Assembly (NCBI GenBank): GCA_013215655.1
Contig: JABSOX010000015.1
Coordinates: forward strand, 60,061-124,060
Length of the DNA stretch: 64,000 nt
Origin: Colwellia sp.
GTDB taxonomy: Bacteria > Pseudomonadota > Gammaproteobacteria > Enterobacterales > Alteromonadaceae
Direction of reading: 5' to 3'
The position numbers and the translations under genes were made by a program. This document shows, piece by piece, positions 20,723 through 30,586 of the stretch. Each line of letters starts with the position of its first letter. Within the stretch, counting starts at the first letter, position 1. The notes under the pieces were generated by a model. The model was not told the origin of the DNA, searched no databases, and worked only from the letters and a program-made list of their open reading frames with translations.

Positions 20723-21934
20723 TTAATCATCTTGATAAATTAACACCTGATTTTTACCGTTATTTTGAGCATCATACATGGCTTTTATTGCCGCTTTTAC
20801 TAATTGTTCAAAACCGCCGGGCGCCTGTTGTCGACTTGCGATACCAACACTAATAGATAAAGGCTTATTGATACCCAAAGATTCAGGAGTTATTGAAGCG
20901 ATTTTTTCGCGTAAACGCTCACTGATAGCTTTTGCTTCCCCTAATGTTGCCTCTGCCAAAATAGCAGAAAATTCGGCATCACCTGAACGAGCAAACATAT
21001 CACGAGTACGCATTGTCTCTCGACCTAACTGAGCAACTGTTTGCAATACTAAGTCGCCAACTTTATAACCGTATTGATCATTGATTTCAGAAAAATCATC
21101 GATATTAATGACTGCCAACGCCATATTCTTATTATTTCCCGAAATGACATTAATGAGTTGCTGACCTTTTTTATATAATATTTTTCGATTAGGTAATTGT
21201 GTTAAAAGATCCATTTGGGTCGCTTGTCTTAACGACTTTTTGAGAGATAATTGCCGAAATAATATTAAAGAAAATAGAAAACCTGTTAATAACAATATGA
21301 TGATATTGCGAAGCTGTACTGACTTTTTATCTTCAACGCTTTTTAATTGAAGTTTCTTGAGTTTACTTTGATTTGCTAAAAGTTCATTTTCACTACTTTT
21401 ACGATTGGTTTCATATTTTTCATCAATAACTTCGATCTTATTATTGCGTTGTAAACTTTTACTCTCCCAAAATCTATCAATGTAATTTTTTTTATGCAGA
21501 TAGGCTTTTTGAAACTGTTGACGTGCGGCATAACTCTCTGCCAGCATTAATGAAGACTGGATAAAAGGAGAACTATTAAGTTGTGGCAGATCTATTTTCT
21601 TAACCAAACTTTCTGTTTGCAAAAGCAAGGCTATAATTTTTTCATCTCTATCGGGCGCTACAGCTAAGTTTGCTTTAATCATTAACATCAAATAATTTTC
21701 AGCAGCATTAAAAGTAGCACTGGTTAACTCAACTCTTACCAATATCTCCCTCGCGATAATTGGCTCTGTTTTACTTTGTTCAAGTAGTGCGATAATACGT
21801 GCATCAACAGGTAATTCAGCAAGGCGATGTAATATATTTTCAGGAAGCTGTTGCGCTTGGGTTGAATAAGTTGAATGCACTAAAAGTAGCAACAGTATAG
21901 TAAACGTCAGCATTGAACCATTTAAAAATTTCAC
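20723..21934 (-). CDS. Membrane protein with degenerate GGDEF domain
   Basis: A 403-residue protein: signal peptide or anchor (about 8-25), periplasmic helical repeats (about 28-205), one transmembrane helix (about 209-226) and a cytoplasmic GGDEF domain (about 240-400). The domain keeps the DLLTQLPNR and INIDDFSEIND motifs. The catalytic signature at 318-322 reads GDAEF instead of GGDEF, so the second Gly and the Asp are changed and cyclase activity is doubtful. It starts at GTG 21934, overlapping the stop of the upstream gene (TAGTG), which implies translational coupling. It may be a c-di-GMP sensor, a scaffold or a weak cyclase. Confidence 0.85.
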   Translation of the reverse strand: MKFLNGSMLTFTILLLLLVHSTYSTQAQQLPENILHRLAELPVDARIIALLEQSKTEPIIAREILVRVELTSATFNAAENYLMLMIKANLAVAPDRDEKIIALLLQTESLVKKIDLPQLNSSPFIQSSLMLAESYAARQQFQKAYLHKKNYIDRFWESKSLQRNNKIEVIDEKYETNRKSSENELLANQSKLKKLQLKSVEDKKSVQLRNIIILLLTGFLFSLILFRQLSLKKSLRQATQMDLLTQLPNRKILYKKGQQLINVISGNNKNMALAVINIDDFSEINDQYGYKVGDLVLQTVAQLGRETMRTRDMFARSGDAEFSAILAEATLGEAKAISERLREKIASITPESLGINKPLSISVGIASRQQAPGGFEQLVKAAIKAMYDAQNNGKNQVLIYQDD

Positions 21935-23844
21935 TATGAACCACCAACATCTAGTGCTTTTTGACTTTTATTTTTTAAAGACAACTTTGTATTTTTGATC
22001 AGAGATGAAAAGCTTTGCTGTTTATTATTGTCAATCGCTGCACTACCTATTATTATCGAAAATGCTTGTGTATTAGTATTTCCCCATGGATAGGTGACAA
22101 TTAACTTATGCAACTGTTGAGAAAACTCGATGCTTCGTTGAGTATTTTCATGGTCAAATAAAACTAGAAATTCATTTTCGCCAAGTCGAGCAAGTTTTTC
22201 ATTATTCTTTAAGCATTGTTTCCCCAAGTCGACAGCTAATTTAATTAACTCATTCTTTGAGTCATTACTAGACTGCAAACATATTTTTTTATAATGTTTA
22301 ATACTAAATATCAATATGTTAAATGCTTTGTTACTTTGCTGAGCATGTGCCAGGGCTTTTTCACCCAAGTTAATTATTTTACGTCTATTGATTAATCCGG
22401 TTAACTCATCGAGCTGTTTGACATTAAACAGGTACTTTTTTCCTTTAAATGTTCGAACAAGCAGCCAAGCCAAACTTAATGCAATCAAAGCGCTGAGCAC
22501 AATAAAAACCTGCCGATTATAAGCTTGTTTCTTCACTTCATTTAACTTTAATGATTGCACATTTTGTTTTTCTACTAATATTTTTCTCTGTAAATCAGAC
22601 TGTTCACTCTCATATTTCAAGCGCAACTCTTCAATTGCTTCAGTATTATGACGGTCTTGAAGAGTTAAACCATATTCCAAATATTCTGATTGATATTGAT
22701 AAGCTAATTCAAATTCTTCCATAGCAAAATAAACTTCCGCTTTGAGGTTTAAAATATCTAAGGTTGAATTTGTGACTAAATGAGCGGCTTGACTCGAAGT
22801 TAATTTACTTGCGGCATCAATACTTTCTAACGCTTCTTCATAACGCTTTAACTCAAACAAAATGTAAGCTTTATCAGTCGCATGAAATAGCTGTGAACCG
22901 TATTGTTGGGTATTCGCAACATATTGACCAGCAATTAAAATATATTGATAAGCCGCTTCGGGAGATCGATCTTCTCTATTTAAATGTGCCCACGCCATAC
23001 CAGAATAGACACTACCCATAAGTTCATCATTAGCAAATCTATCGGCGCTAGCAATAATTTTTTTATATAAGGTAATGGCTTGCTCATAGCGGGCATTCAT
23101 TGCGTGATTAATAGCAATATTTCGTAAACTATTAATTGCTAGGAATTCTTTACCCGCACGATTAAAATGAACATAGGACTTTTGATAAAATTGCATCGAC
23201 TTAACTTCTTGACGCAAATAGGAATATAAAATACCGAGCTCTGAATTTACCGTTCCCAATAATTCATCATCATTCAATTCATTAGCAATTAACAAAGCGT
23301 TATTTAGAATAATAAGTGATCTTTCATATTTTTCAGTTAAATAATATATCGCTCCTAAATTAACTAAACCCGTCGCTATAAATTTTTTATTATTTAAGGA
23401 TTTAGATAGTTCTAAACCACTTAAATAATCTTGTGTTGCCTGTGTTAAGTTTCCCAAGCTTTCTATAGCAAAACCACGTGAATAAAATAATTCAGCGATA
23501 ACAATACTTGGACTAGATAGTCGTGCCGTTAGTAATAGCGCCTTATCCGTTGCGATTTTTGCTGCTTGAAATTGTGCTTGGTCAAGGTAGATTTGAGCCT
23601 CAAGATTAATATACTTAAGTTGCTCTTCAAGTTTTAGATAAATATATTTACTTTTATAGGTGTTTAATAACCGTAATGCCTGACTTGGAGACTCGTTTTT
23701 AAGTAACTCAACTCGTAACAAAAACGAAGGAAAATCATCATTTTCAGTCGTTTCAAATGCATATATCTGACAAGATATTAACAAAAAAAAGGATATGACC
23801 AAACATTTGAAATTTAAAGTGTTTTTAAATAAAAACTTTAGCAA
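21934..23844 (-). CDS. TPR protein with strongly decayed GGDEF domain
   Basis: A 636-residue protein: signal sequence (about 10-29), periplasmic tetratricopeptide repeats (about 50-420, e.g. ATGLVNLGAIYYLTEKYERS), a transmembrane helix (about 447-463) and a C-terminal GGDEF-like domain. The entry motif ELTGLINRR survives. The metal-binding stretch is FSIKHYKKI, lacking both acidic residues, and the signature reads GENEF (555-559). It is therefore almost certainly not a diguanylate cyclase. It is the first gene of the overlapping pair and shares the architecture of its partner, suggesting an ancient duplication or a complex. Confidence 0.83.
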   Translation of the reverse strand: MLKFLFKNTLNFKCLVISFFLLISCQIYAFETTENDDFPSFLLRVELLKNESPSQALRLLNTYKSKYIYLKLEEQLKYINLEAQIYLDQAQFQAAKIATDKALLLTARLSSPSIVIAELFYSRGFAIESLGNLTQATQDYLSGLELSKSLNNKKFIATGLVNLGAIYYLTEKYERSLIILNNALLIANELNDDELLGTVNSELGILYSYLRQEVKSMQFYQKSYVHFNRAGKEFLAINSLRNIAINHAMNARYEQAITLYKKIIASADRFANDELMGSVYSGMAWAHLNREDRSPEAAYQYILIAGQYVANTQQYGSQLFHATDKAYILFELKRYEEALESIDAASKLTSSQAAHLVTNSTLDILNLKAEVYFAMEEFELAYQYQSEYLEYGLTLQDRHNTEAIEELRLKYESEQSDLQRKILVEKQNVQSLKLNEVKKQAYNRQVFIVLSALIALSLAWLLVRTFKGKKYLFNVKQLDELTGLINRRKIINLGEKALAHAQQSNKAFNILIFSIKHYKKICLQSSNDSKNELIKLAVDLGKQCLKNNEKLARLGENEFLVLFDHENTQRSIEFSQQLHKLIVTYPWGNTNTQAFSIIIGSAAIDNNKQQSFSSLIKNTKLSLKNKSQKALDVGGS

Positions 23845-23921
23845 ATGTTATCCTTTGTTATAATTGTGATATGTATTTCAAATAGTATAAAACGAAACAA
23901 CAAAAATAATAAACTGTTTTT

Positions 23922-25130
23922 TTAAACCTTAACTTTTTTAATCAATACACCGGATAATAATGCGAACACGGCAGAAAACATTAAACAGGCTTGGATATTA
24001 TATTGTTGAAAAATCCAACCAGATAACACCGTTCCCAAAAGACGTCCCAAAGCGTTTGCCATATAATAAAAACCAACATCCATAGAAACACCGTCAGTTC
24101 TTGCCATCGCCACAATAACAAAGCTATGTAACGACGAATTAACCGCAAAAACAACGCAAAATACACTTAAGCCAAGAACCAGAGTCAATAGTGAATTATC
24201 ATAAAAACTTAAGAAACAAACCATTCCTATAACAACAAAAACAAGCGCAACAGCCCATAATGACAACATCTTGCCATTAGGGATTTGGCCTTTATTATAG
24301 CCAACAATATTAGGTGAAAATGCTTGCACAATACCGTAGACGATTATCCATAGTGCCATAAAAGCACCAATAAATTCACTTTGCCAATTGAGTTGCTCTG
24401 CGAAATAAACAGGTAATGCAACCACAAACCAAACATCCCGTGCGGCAAATAAACACATTCTTGATGCCGCTAAATAATTTAACGCAGGATTATGTGAAAA
24501 TATTTGACTAAATTTGGCTTTATAACTTGCCTTGCCTATTTCTTCTTTTAAGAACGTATAGCTAAATACAATCACCACAATAAGAGCAAAAACCATTAGC
24601 CAAATTGCCGCATTAAAACCTATGGTGGTTAATAAAAATGCTCCGAGGAAAAAGCCAACGCCCTTTAAGGTGTTTTTTGATCCTGTTAACAACGCCACCC
24701 ATTTAAACAGGTTCGACGATTGTTCCTTAGGTAGCAAAAGTTTTATACAACTTTTAGCACTCATTTTATTAAGGTCTTTTGCTATTCCTGACAAAGCCTG
24801 GGCAGCCATTACCCAAATAATGGTCAAGTAACTCTCTGGCACTGTTAACATTAACAAAGCTAAAATTTGTAAAAGTAAACCAATATGCATGGTTTTGTTT
24901 AAGCCAATTCTAGCACCTAGCCAACCACCCATTAAACTGGTAACAACACCAAAGATTTCATAGAACAAAAAGAGCATGGCTATTGCTATGGGAGAGTAGC
25001 CTAATTGATGAAAGTAGAGCACCACCAACATCCGTAGTGCGCCATCAGTAAGGGTAAAAGCCCAATAATTACCGGTAATTAGTAAATATTGTTTAACGGT
25101 TTTTGGCAAGGCAACGAATTTAGACCACAT
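23922..25130 (-). CDS. arsJ: Organoarsenical efflux MFS transporter ArsJ
   Basis: ArsJ exports 1-arseno-3-phosphoglycerate. This 402-residue protein has about 11-12 membrane spans. Its family pattern includes YWAFTLTDGALRMLVVLYFHQLGYSP, AQALSGIAKDLNKMSAKS and LTGSKNTLKGVGFFLGA. It is the last gene of the arsR-gapdh-arsJ unit, 69 bp after gapdh. With the dehydrogenase it gives arsenate resistance without an arsenate reductase. No arsB, arsC or acr3 is seen in the window. Confidence 0.93.
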   Translation of the reverse strand: MWSKFVALPKTVKQYLLITGNYWAFTLTDGALRMLVVLYFHQLGYSPIAIAMLFLFYEIFGVVTSLMGGWLGARIGLNKTMHIGLLLQILALLMLTVPESYLTIIWVMAAQALSGIAKDLNKMSAKSCIKLLLPKEQSSNLFKWVALLTGSKNTLKGVGFFLGAFLLTTIGFNAAIWLMVFALIVVIVFSYTFLKEEIGKASYKAKFSQIFSHNPALNYLAASRMCLFAARDVWFVVALPVYFAEQLNWQSEFIGAFMALWIIVYGIVQAFSPNIVGYNKGQIPNGKMLSLWAVALVFVVIGMVCFLSFYDNSLLTLVLGLSVFCVVFAVNSSLHSFVIVAMARTDGVSMDVGFYYMANALGRLLGTVLSGWIFQQYNIQACLMFSAVFALLSGVLIKKVKV

Positions 25131-25199
25131 CCTTATTCCTTAATCGATGCCAAGTAAACATGCTTAATTTAGGATGATTGAAGATCCGCAGTAAACTCA

Positions 25200-26210
25200 C
25201 TAAGTAAGGTCACTCATACCAACCATTAACATCAATTCTGCGGCCCGATTGGCGTAACCCCATTCGTTGTCATACCAAAGATACATCTTAAGTTGGGTAT
25301 CATTAATGACCATAGTAGAAAGCGCATCAACGATACACGAACGAGGATCCGTTTTATAATCAACAGAAACTAACGGGCGTTCTTCATAACCCATAATCCC
25401 GTTAAGCTCATTACTTGCTGCTGAGGCCATTAAGTTATTGATCTCATCAGCCGTTACCGCGCGATTTAACTCAAAAACACAGTCAGTGATAGAAGCATTA
25501 GCCAGTGGCACTCTTACCGCATGACCATTTAACTTGCCTTTTAGCTCAGGAAAAATATGTGTAATTGCCGTTGCAGAACCTGTAGTGGTTGGAATAAGGC
25601 TGGTACCACAAGCACGAGCACGGCGTAAATCTTTATGAGGTGCGTCTAAAATTGTCTGGGTATTAGTGATATCGTGGATGGTGGTGATGCTGCCGTGTTT
25701 GATACCAATATGTTCTTGTAAAACTTTAACAACAGGTGCTAGACAATTGGTGGTACATGAAGCCGCCGTGACAATTTGATGTTGTGCTCTGTCATATAAA
25801 TGATCATTCACCCCCATAACAATATTAAGCACTCCTTCTTCTTTTACTGGAGCCGTCACTACAACACGCTTAACCCCTTGCTCTAAATACTGTTGTAATT
25901 TACTTTGGCTTTTCATCACACCAGATGCTTCAATAACGACATCACATTGCGACCAATCAGTATCCGCTATTGCAGAATTATGACTAATCGCTATTTTTTC
26001 ATCATCAATAATAATGCTATTATCATTGGCATTAGCCTGATATTGCCACCGCCCGTGCACAGAATCAAAGTTAATTAAATGCGCTAAAGTATGCGCATCT
26101 CCTGCGGGATCATTAATTTGAATAAACTTTATTTCTGGCCAAGACCACGCGGCTCTTAATAACAAACGTCCCATCCGGCCAAAGCCATTAATTCCTACTT
26201 TAATTGTCAT
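25200..26210 (-). CDS. ArsJ-associated glyceraldehyde-3-phosphate dehydrogenase
   Basis: A 336-residue type I GAPDH: N-terminal NAD-binding motif [17 protein letters not shown], catalytic Cys in [12 protein letters not shown] (about residue 151), and the [25 protein letters not shown] and [11 protein letters not shown] segments. In the ars context it uses arsenate in place of phosphate, making the unstable 1-arseno-3-phosphoglycerate that ArsJ pumps out. It lies 35 bp after arsR and 69 bp before arsJ on the same strand. A glycolytic role is less likely given this setting. Confidence 0.93.
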   Translation of the reverse strand: MTIKVGINGFGRMGRLLLRAAWSWPEIKFIQINDPAGDAHTLAHLINFDSVHGRWQYQANANDNSIIIDDEKIAISHNSAIADTDWSQCDVVIEASGVMKSQSKLQQYLEQGVKRVVVTAPVKEEGVLNIVMGVNDHLYDRAQHQIVTAASCTTNCLAPVVKVLQEHIGIKHGSITTIHDITNTQTILDAPHKDLRRARACGTSLIPTTTGSATAITHIFPELKGKLNGHAVRVPLANASITDCVFELNRAVTADEINNLMASAASNELNGIMGYEERPLVSVDYKTDPRSCIVDALSTMVINDTQLKMYLWYDNEWGYANRAAELMLMVGMSDLT

Positions 26211-26245
26211 AATTTCCCTTAACTTTTTGCACTAAATATCAACTT

Positions 26246-26605
26246 TTATTCACAACATTCTTGTTGTCGATTTGGTCTATCGCCCATTTTATCCAATGTT
26301 AAACGACAACTAGCAATGAAATTTGAATTGTTTGTTAAACATTTTTTAATCGTTGTATATTGCCAGTCGAGCATTTGAGTCGATAGTCGATAAAAGATCC
26401 AGCGTCCAACTTTGCGCTCAAGCACTAAACCATGAGATTTTAGTTGTGCCATATGACGTGATATCTTCGGTTGCGATAAAATCAAAGCAAAAGTTAATTC
26501 ACATACACAAAGCTCTTGCTCTAATTCAAGCATTAGCAGTATTTTAAGGCGTGTATCATCGGCAAGATCTTTAAAAAAAATTACGGGTGACATTTCTTGC
26601 TTCAA
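26246..26605 (-). CDS. arsR: ArsR/SmtB-family arsenic-responsive repressor
   Basis: A 119-residue winged-helix repressor, first gene of the ars unit. The DNA-recognition region is LSQPKISRHMAQLKSHGLV. The metalloid-binding CVC motif sits in ELCVCELTF (about residues 32-34), and a CC pair lies near the C-terminus (QECCE). Trivalent arsenic binding to the cysteines should release DNA. A perfect 16-bp palindrome lies 20 bp upstream of the start codon, consistent with autoregulation. Confidence 0.92.
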   Translation of the reverse strand: MKQEMSPVIFFKDLADDTRLKILLMLELEQELCVCELTFALILSQPKISRHMAQLKSHGLVLERKVGRWIFYRLSTQMLDWQYTTIKKCLTNNSNFIASCRLTLDKMGDRPNRQQECCE

Positions 26606-26624
26606 TTTTCACTCACAATAAAAC

Positions 26625-26640
26625 ATATGAAATTTCATAT
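26625..26640. promoter_or_regulatory. Probable ArsR operator
   Basis: ATATGAAATTTCATAT is a perfect 16-bp palindrome 20 bp before arsR, in the arsR/cupin divergent region. The ATATG-N6-CATAT layout resembles known ArsR operators. Confidence 0.7.
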
Positions 26641-26744
26641 ATATTATTGCTTTTTATAAATTGATAAACAACAAGTAATTTTTAAGCATAAAATAAGTTT
26701 ATGATGTAACCTTAATGACATCACTAGTTAACAAAAACATAACA

Positions 26745-27146
26745 ATGCAAAAATCCCTCTTTAAAGCTGTTCTTTTATTTAGTTTATTTAGTAGTAATCA
26801 TTGTTTTGCTTTTCGTGATTTATCGGAAATATTAGCGCCTGCTCACTTTGATAATATTCATGTCGAGAAATTAGGCAGTGATAGCAAAGTATCTGAATTT
26901 ATTATCTTTATTAAAGATGAAGTTAAAGCACATTATCATGAGCTACACACTGAACTCATTTATGTATTAGAAGGAGAGGCAGTAATGACTTTGGGTGAAA
27001 CAAAACAAGTCATTAAAGCAGGGGATTTTATTCGAATTGACCAAGCATCTATTCATTCGGTTAAAGTATTTTCTGATATACCGCTAAAAGTACTTTCTAT
27101 TCAAACACCTGAATATAATGGTAAAGACCGAGTATTTATAAAATAA
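26745..27146 (+). CDS. Secreted or periplasmic cupin-domain protein
   Basis: A protein of 133 residues from ATG 26745 (143 from an in-frame ATG at 26715; neither has a good ribosome-binding site). A signal peptide (KSLFKAVLLFSLFSSNHCFA) precedes a single cupin barrel. The metal-binding first motif is HYHELHTELIYVLEGE, with His and Glu ligands, and the second is GDFIRIDQASIHSVKVF. The shorter start gives a more typical signal peptide. It diverges from arsR across the palindromic operator, so it could be co-regulated by arsenic, but its role is unknown. Confidence 0.72.
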   Translation: MQKSLFKAVLLFSLFSSNHCFAFRDLSEILAPAHFDNIHVEKLGSDSKVSEFIIFIKDEVKAHYHELHTELIYVLEGEAVMTLGETKQVIKAGDFIRIDQASIHSVKVFSDIPLKVLSIQTPEYNGKDRVFIK

Positions 27147-27249
27147 TAAGTAACAAATTAGCAAAACATCAAAAATACAAGTGCAGTAATTACATACATA
27201 TTGTCAAAAAAGGTAGAGAATAAATAATATGCATGTAATAGCTAAAAGC

Positions 27250-29136
27250 TTATAACTCAAGCATATTACCTTTTTCTTGTAGCCACGTTTTTCGATCGCC
27301 ACTACGTTTTTTAGAAAGCAACATATCCATCATTTCCATGGTTTCACTATGATCATCAACAGTAAGTTGTACCAAACGACGCGTATTGGGATCCATTGTG
27401 GTTTCCCTTAATTGCAAAGGATTCATTTCACCTAGTCCTTTAAAACGCTGCACATTCACTTTACCGCGTTTTTTCTCAGCTTCTATTCGATCCAAAATTC
27501 CATCTTTCTCTGCTTCATCAAGGGCATAAAAAACTTCTTTCGCTACATCGATACGATAAAGCGGCGGCATGGCAACATAAATATGCCCCGCTTGTACCAA
27601 AGGATAAAAATGTTGAGTAAATAGAGCACATAATAAAGTGGCGATATGTAAGCCGTCGGAATCAGCATCCGCTAAGATACAAATTTTACCATAACGTAAT
27701 TCTGATAAATCATCTGAGTCGGGATCAATACCTAAGGCAACAGAAATATCATGTACCTCTTGCGAAGCCAATATTTGCCCTGAATCAACTTCCCAAGTAT
27801 TTAAAATTTTACCACGTAGCGGCATAATAGCTTGAAATTCACGATCTCTCGCCTGCTTAGCGCTACCGCCAGCAGAGTCTCCTTCTACCAAGAACAACTC
27901 TGTTCGGCTAAGATCTTGGCTACCACAATCGGTTAATTTCCCAGGTAATGCCGGTCCTTGGGTGATTTTTTTACGAATGATTTTTTTACTGGCACGTAAA
28001 CGACGTTGTGCATTGGAAATACAAAAATCTGCAAGTGATTCAGCAATTTCTGTATGTTCATTCAACCATAAGCTAAACGAGTCTTTAACTACGCCAGTAA
28101 CAAAGGCTGCACATTGACGAGATGATAAACGCTCTTTGGTTTGCCCCGCAAACTGAGGTTCTTGCATTTTTACCGATAATATATAAGAACATTTATCCCA
28201 AATATCATCTGGCGTTAACTTCACACCACGAGGAATAAGGTTCCTAAATTCACAGAACTCACGCATCGCCTCTAACAAACCTTGGCGCATACCATTTACA
28301 TGAGTACCACCTTGAATAGTCGGAATGAGATTTACATAACTTTCACCGACGCCTTCACCACCTTCTGATAACCACGTGATGGCCCAATCTGCTGCCTCGT
28401 GTGACGAAGAGAAAGTACCAATAAAAGGGTCTTCTGGTAAATTTACATAACCTTGCACTGACTCTTTTAAGTAATCAACAAGACCATCTTCATAACACCA
28501 GTGATATTTTTTATCTTCGTTTTTATCATGAAACTTTATCGTTAGACCAGGGCATAATACCGCTTTGGCCTTTAAAAGATGAACCAACTTTAAAACAGAA
28601 AATTTTGGTGAATCAAAATATTTAGGATCAGGCCAGAACTTAACCCGCGTTCCGGTATTTCGACGACCTACCGTGCCTGTTTCATGTAATTCTTCAACTT
28701 TTTCGCCATGTTCAAATGCCATTTCATAAACTTTACCATCACGTCTAACTGCAACATCTACACGTATTGATAAGGCGTTGACCACTGAGATACCAACACC
28801 ATGTAAACCACCCGAGAATTGGTAATTTTTATTGGAGAATTTACCACCCGCATGTAATTTACAAAATATTAATTCAACACCAGATACACCTTCTTCTTTA
28901 TGAATATCAATTGGCATGCCACGACCATCATCTATTATTTCTAACGATTGGTCTTTATCAAGAGTTACGGAAATATTTTGCGCATGACCTGCTAACGCCT
29001 CATCCACAGAGTTATCGATAACCTCTTGTCCTAAATGATTAGGACGACTGGTATCGGTGTACATACCAGGACGATGTCGTACAGGGTCTAAGCCACTAAG
29101 AACCTCAATGGATTCCGCATTATATTGTTCAGTCAT
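27250..29136 (-). CDS. parE: DNA topoisomerase IV subunit B
   Basis: The ATPase subunit of topoisomerase IV. Its 628 residues match ParE length. The GHKL ATP-binding motifs are DNSVDEALAGH, DDGRGMPID and GGLHGVGISVVNALS. The TOPRIM motifs are FLVEGDSAGG and CILADADSDGLHI. The C-terminal QRFKGLGEMNP is conserved. It begins the downstream end of the conserved nudF-yqiB-cpdA-yqiA-parE run, all on the minus strand. Confidence 0.97.
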   Translation of the reverse strand: MTEQYNAESIEVLSGLDPVRHRPGMYTDTSRPNHLGQEVIDNSVDEALAGHAQNISVTLDKDQSLEIIDDGRGMPIDIHKEEGVSGVELIFCKLHAGGKFSNKNYQFSGGLHGVGISVVNALSIRVDVAVRRDGKVYEMAFEHGEKVEELHETGTVGRRNTGTRVKFWPDPKYFDSPKFSVLKLVHLLKAKAVLCPGLTIKFHDKNEDKKYHWCYEDGLVDYLKESVQGYVNLPEDPFIGTFSSSHEAADWAITWLSEGGEGVGESYVNLIPTIQGGTHVNGMRQGLLEAMREFCEFRNLIPRGVKLTPDDIWDKCSYILSVKMQEPQFAGQTKERLSSRQCAAFVTGVVKDSFSLWLNEHTEIAESLADFCISNAQRRLRASKKIIRKKITQGPALPGKLTDCGSQDLSRTELFLVEGDSAGGSAKQARDREFQAIMPLRGKILNTWEVDSGQILASQEVHDISVALGIDPDSDDLSELRYGKICILADADSDGLHIATLLCALFTQHFYPLVQAGHIYVAMPPLYRIDVAKEVFYALDEAEKDGILDRIEAEKKRGKVNVQRFKGLGEMNPLQLRETTMDPNTRRLVQLTVDDHSETMEMMDMLLSKKRSGDRKTWLQEKGNMLEL

Positions 29137-29181
29137 TTATGTTATCGATCGTATTGTTGTTTATTGTCTATGAAATTAGGA

Positions 29182-29766
29182 TTATGCCAATTGGAAAAAA
29201 CGCATCATTTTCGACAGCATTTGCTCATAATTAATAAAACTATGATCTCCCCCTGACTGTACAACTAAGTTGCAATGCTGATATTTATCAACTGCCTGTT
29301 GATAATCTAACACTTCATCTCCCGTTTGTACCATGACCATGTAATTTTTTTTGATTAATTTTTTTTGTTCTAAATACATTAAATCATTTAGATATGATTT
29401 TTCAACAGTAAAAGTTTCATTTGTATAAGGATTTGTTTGTTCACCTAAATAATCATTTAATAGTTCATAAGGTTTCACCGCAGGATTAATCAGCACCGCA
29501 TCATAACCATATTTTTCACTTAAATATGTCGAAAAATAACCACCAAGCGAAGAGCCAATCAAATACCATTTTTCATGGCTAAATTGCGCAATGATTTTTT
29601 CTAATTGTTCGATTGCCGCTTTAGGTGTATTTGCCATTTGCGGGCAATGAAATTTAAGGTCAGGTAAATATTGAGACAAATACTGTTGAGTAATAACCGC
29701 CTTTGTTGACAAAGGTGATGAGTTAAAACCATGTATATATAAAACATTACTCGTTAAGTGGCTCAT
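29182..29766 (-). CDS. yqiA: YqiA-type alpha/beta-hydrolase esterase
   Basis: A 194-residue esterase. The N-terminal VLYIHGFNSSP is the oxyanion-hole HG region, the nucleophile elbow is GSSLGGY (about 78-84), and a C-terminal GGDHSF supplies the catalytic His. It matches E. coli YqiA, whose physiological substrate is not established. Its ATG overlaps the cpdA stop by 4 bp, indicating coupling. Confidence 0.9.
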   Translation of the reverse strand: MSHLTSNVLYIHGFNSSPLSTKAVITQQYLSQYLPDLKFHCPQMANTPKAAIEQLEKIIAQFSHEKWYLIGSSLGGYFSTYLSEKYGYDAVLINPAVKPYELLNDYLGEQTNPYTNETFTVEKSYLNDLMYLEQKKLIKKNYMVMVQTGDEVLDYQQAVDKYQHCNLVVQSGGDHSFINYEQMLSKMMRFFQLA

Positions 29767-30533
29767 CTGTCTTCATTCTTTAAAAATATAGCTTTACTGC
29801 TAAGCTCACCCGTATGCGCTAAAGTAAAAAGACGATACCCCGGCCCTTGGCCATTATCACTAACTGTATCCATTTCAACATCAAATTGAATTGAGGTTGC
29901 TGGGCAAGTATATACAGGAATTACATGCTGAGTTTTTGCCGGCAATAAATCTAAGGCTTGATGAATATGACCACAAGCGATTGCTTTTATAGAAGGCATT
30001 TTTGCAAGTTCCTGCCAAAACTCACCTTGGTTTATTAAACCATGACGATCAATGAAATAGCCAACATCAATAGGATGATGGTGCATCATTAATAATTGCT
30101 TTTTATTTAAATCGATAGTTTGTTGTAGCCATTGCAAGGTATTACTTGAAACATGTCCAGATGGGTTATCACTTTTACTGTTTAGTAGAATAACTTGCCA
30201 ATCATTGCTCTCAATCACTTTATTTTTGTCAAAAGGATAGCCAACTAAATACTCATCTAGCTTTTCAAGATCATCATGATTACCCGGCAAATAATAAAAT
30301 GGCATGTCTATTTGACAAACTTGTACTGCTTGAACAAAGCGTTGATATGAGCCGTTACTATGATCTTGTGTTAAGTCGCCCGTAAAAATGATCACATCAA
30401 CATCTGACCTTTGCTTTAGCTGAGTTAATGTATCAATAAGGTTGTGATAAACGTTTGCTCCACAATGTTGCTCTTTAACATCAGCAAAAAGATGACAATC
30501 ACTTATTTGAGCAATGACAAAAGGTTTATTCAT
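29763..30533 (-). CDS. cpdA: 3',5'-cyclic-AMP phosphodiesterase CpdA
   Basis: This enzyme hydrolyses cAMP and so limits CRP signalling. The 256-residue metallophosphoesterase shows all dinuclear-metal motifs: ISDCHLF, FTGDLTQDHS, PGNHDD, MMHHHP and ACGHIHQ. It sits between yqiB and yqiA as in E. coli. The presence of cAMP turnover fits the candidate CRP site at 8.3 kb. Confidence 0.93.
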   Translation of the reverse strand: MNKPFVIAQISDCHLFADVKEQHCGANVYHNLIDTLTQLKQRSDVDVIIFTGDLTQDHSNGSYQRFVQAVQVCQIDMPFYYLPGNHDDLEKLDEYLVGYPFDKNKVIESNDWQVILLNSKSDNPSGHVSSNTLQWLQQTIDLNKKQLLMMHHHPIDVGYFIDRHGLINQGEFWQELAKMPSIKAIACGHIHQALDLLPAKTQHVIPVYTCPATSIQFDVEMDTVSDNGQGPGYRLFTLAHTGELSSKAIFLKNEDR

Positions 30534-30586
30534 AAGCGCGTGATTTATTATATTGAGAAGGATTTATAAACATGAATACAATGAAC

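Noticed and set aside
20723..21934. Active diguanylate cyclase
   Set aside because: The signature is GDAEF, with a catalytic-loop Gly and Asp replaced, so activity should not be assumed.
25200..26210. Housekeeping glycolytic gapA
   Set aside because: Position between arsR and arsJ on the same strand with short gaps fits the ArsJ-associated enzyme; the glycolytic copy is expected elsewhere.
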